Shown in pieces: positions 62,803 through 64,000 of a DNA stretch of 64,000 bases. The DNA comes from Fragilaria crotonensis (lineage: Eukaryota > Bacillariophyta > Fragilariophyceae > Fragilariales > Fragilariaceae): contig JAKSYS010000065.1 of assembly GCA_022925895.1 (NCBI GenBank), forward strand, positions 1-64,000. Reading direction: 5' to 3'. Both the position numbers and the translations under genes were made by a program. The notes below the pieces were generated by a model, which did not search any database, had not been told where the DNA came from, and saw nothing but the letters and a program-made list of their open reading frames with translations. Position 1 is the stretch's first letter; each line of letters opens with the position of its first letter.

Positions 62803-64000
62803 CTTGTATCCCCAACACCTTGCAAATGTGAGGTGCTGGGGCGATCTGTGGCGACGATTAAGACGGGCAGCAGGACTCGATCGATCAATGCAGTGAACCG
62901 TGGCGACGAGTTTAGAACGGAGGAAGGTTATAATGCGCGTTGTGAAATGGATTCCCATGCAGATACGTGCGTTGCTGGGCCGAATTTCAAAATACTAGAG
63001 TATACCGGAGAGCAATGTGACGTTTCGCCGTACACAAGTGATTATGATCCAATTACGAATGTTTCAGTGGTTAACGCAGCAACGGCCTTTACCGATGAGT
63101 CAAGTGGTGAGACTGTGATCTTGAGGTTTAATCAAGTGCTATGGTATGGAAGTCGAATGCGAATGAGCTTAATAAACCCAAACCAATTACGATATTATGG
63201 TGTGTCGGTCTCCGATGATCCAACTGACAGTACGCGACCCTTTGGGATCACGATTGCGAACGTTGTGCATGTTCCGTTTAAAATGGACGGTACGACGGTA
63301 TATTTCGAGACACGAGTGCCAACGCAGTACGAGTTGGAGAACTGTAAGACAATCCAAATGACCGATGACACGGTTTGGGAGCCATCCAGTGTAAGTATTG
63401 CAAACGTATCGGTTATGTCATCGGATTTGCCTATTATCGAGATGTCAGAGCGCAGAAAGATTTCAGCAATGAGAATCCGAAACAATGACAATGTACTTCC
63501 GCCTGATGAATCATCCAATGACCTAATGCCCTATGATGATGCGACGTTCCTGAATCGGATGATAAGCAACGTCCGAGTGGCGACCTCGTATCGTGAGGCA
63601 AGTATTTCGTTTATTGGCAGCAAAGATCGACATTCGCGCGTCAACGCTGAAACGGTGGCGAGGAGGTTTAGATGTGGAATTGAAACTGCGCAGAAAACGT
63701 TGAAGACGACAACCCAGCGTGGCGTTCGCTACGCCATTCACCCTTTACACAGACGTTACAGAGTTGATCACTTGAACTTGCACAGACGAAGACTCGCCGA
63801 CACCTTTTACATGGATACCTTGTTTTCAAAAGTAAAGTCATTGAACGGGATGGAATGTGCTCAACTAATAACAAATGGATCCTTTACTCGCGTTTACCCC
63901 ATGGCGTCGAAGTCGAGTCACGATATCGCACAAGCACTAACTGAATTCATCGATGATGTGGGTGTTCCGGGGACTCTAATTTGCGATTTTGCCACAGAAC
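62803..64000 (+). CDS. Copia Pol (protease, start of integrase), runs off the window
   Basis: Directly after the gag TGA, the same frame is open for 399 codons to the window end. The first ATG is at 62947, inside the protease motif MDSHADTCVAG. Then come SPYTSDYDPITN, LINPNQLRYYGV, the integrase entry RFRCGIETAQKTLKTTTQRG, IHPLHRRYRVDHL, and DTFYMDTLFSKVKS with the first integrase Asp. The last residues are DDVGVPGTLICDFATE, with the second. There is no stop or frameshift, so the element may be intact and its translation would need readthrough or another way past the TGA. Confidence 0.85.

Noticed and set aside
1-64000. tRNA, rRNA or other structured RNA genes
   Set aside because: No cloverleaf with a proper T-arm or conserved rRNA segment was found by eye; the only tRNA-like match is the primer site at 9911-9924.

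Overview
The window looks like a transposon-dominated stretch of a diatom-type (stramenopile) nuclear genome. Evidence: frequent GTAC-rich palindromic motifs, several Copia pol lineages of the kind abundant in diatoms (protease motif DSHADTCVAG, integrase motif DTMFS/DTLFS), and no bacterial operon structure. This assignment is inferred from sequence style and recognised protein families; no search was run. Only one clear single-copy host gene is present, a secreted or type II membrane glycosyltransferase of the GT14/Branch type at 33666-35054 (-). Most other coding sequence is mobile.

Layout. 1-3680: no convincing gene. 3681-11195: minus-strand Copia remnant (RT and RNase H), split by a precisely delimited, young, non-autonomous LTR element (4935-10377) with near-identical LTRs, 5-bp target duplication, polypurine tract and a primer site matching the anticodon arm of initiator tRNA-Met. 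11634-13316: a Lys/Arg-rich unknown protein with ~30-residue repeats and an in-frame stop. 14360-17984 (-) and 20525-24157 (+): two near-identical oppositely oriented copies of one DDE DNA transposon (33-bp terminal inverted repeats, TA target duplications). 19297-33283: a satellite array (units ~800 bp, sub-units ~100 bp) that holds copy B, a 923-bp MITE and a truncated Copia pol. 35296-46597: a large decayed Copia element with an extraordinarily long Gag. 47830-52340: a Copia element whose gag (+) and pol (-) lie in opposite orientations. 52400-56337: a Copia pol in one frame with three stops. 56471-60660: a retroelement with a 103-bp perfect inverted repeat, a Gag-like ORF ending in a Cys/His finger, and a YVDD reverse transcriptase. 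61222-64000: a Copia gag and pol in one frame separated by a single UGA and running off the window.

How it fits together. The region is a nest of insertions: satellite holding DNA transposons and Copia, and Copia holding an LTR element. Several insertions can be dated relative to each other because empty sites or target duplications survive. The most original signals are the DDE transposase with about 270 residues between its second Asp and its Glu, filled partly by SAP-like segments; the ~1,450-residue unknown region ahead of a Copia Gag; the LTR element with a half-tRNA-type primer site; and the 103-bp foldback.
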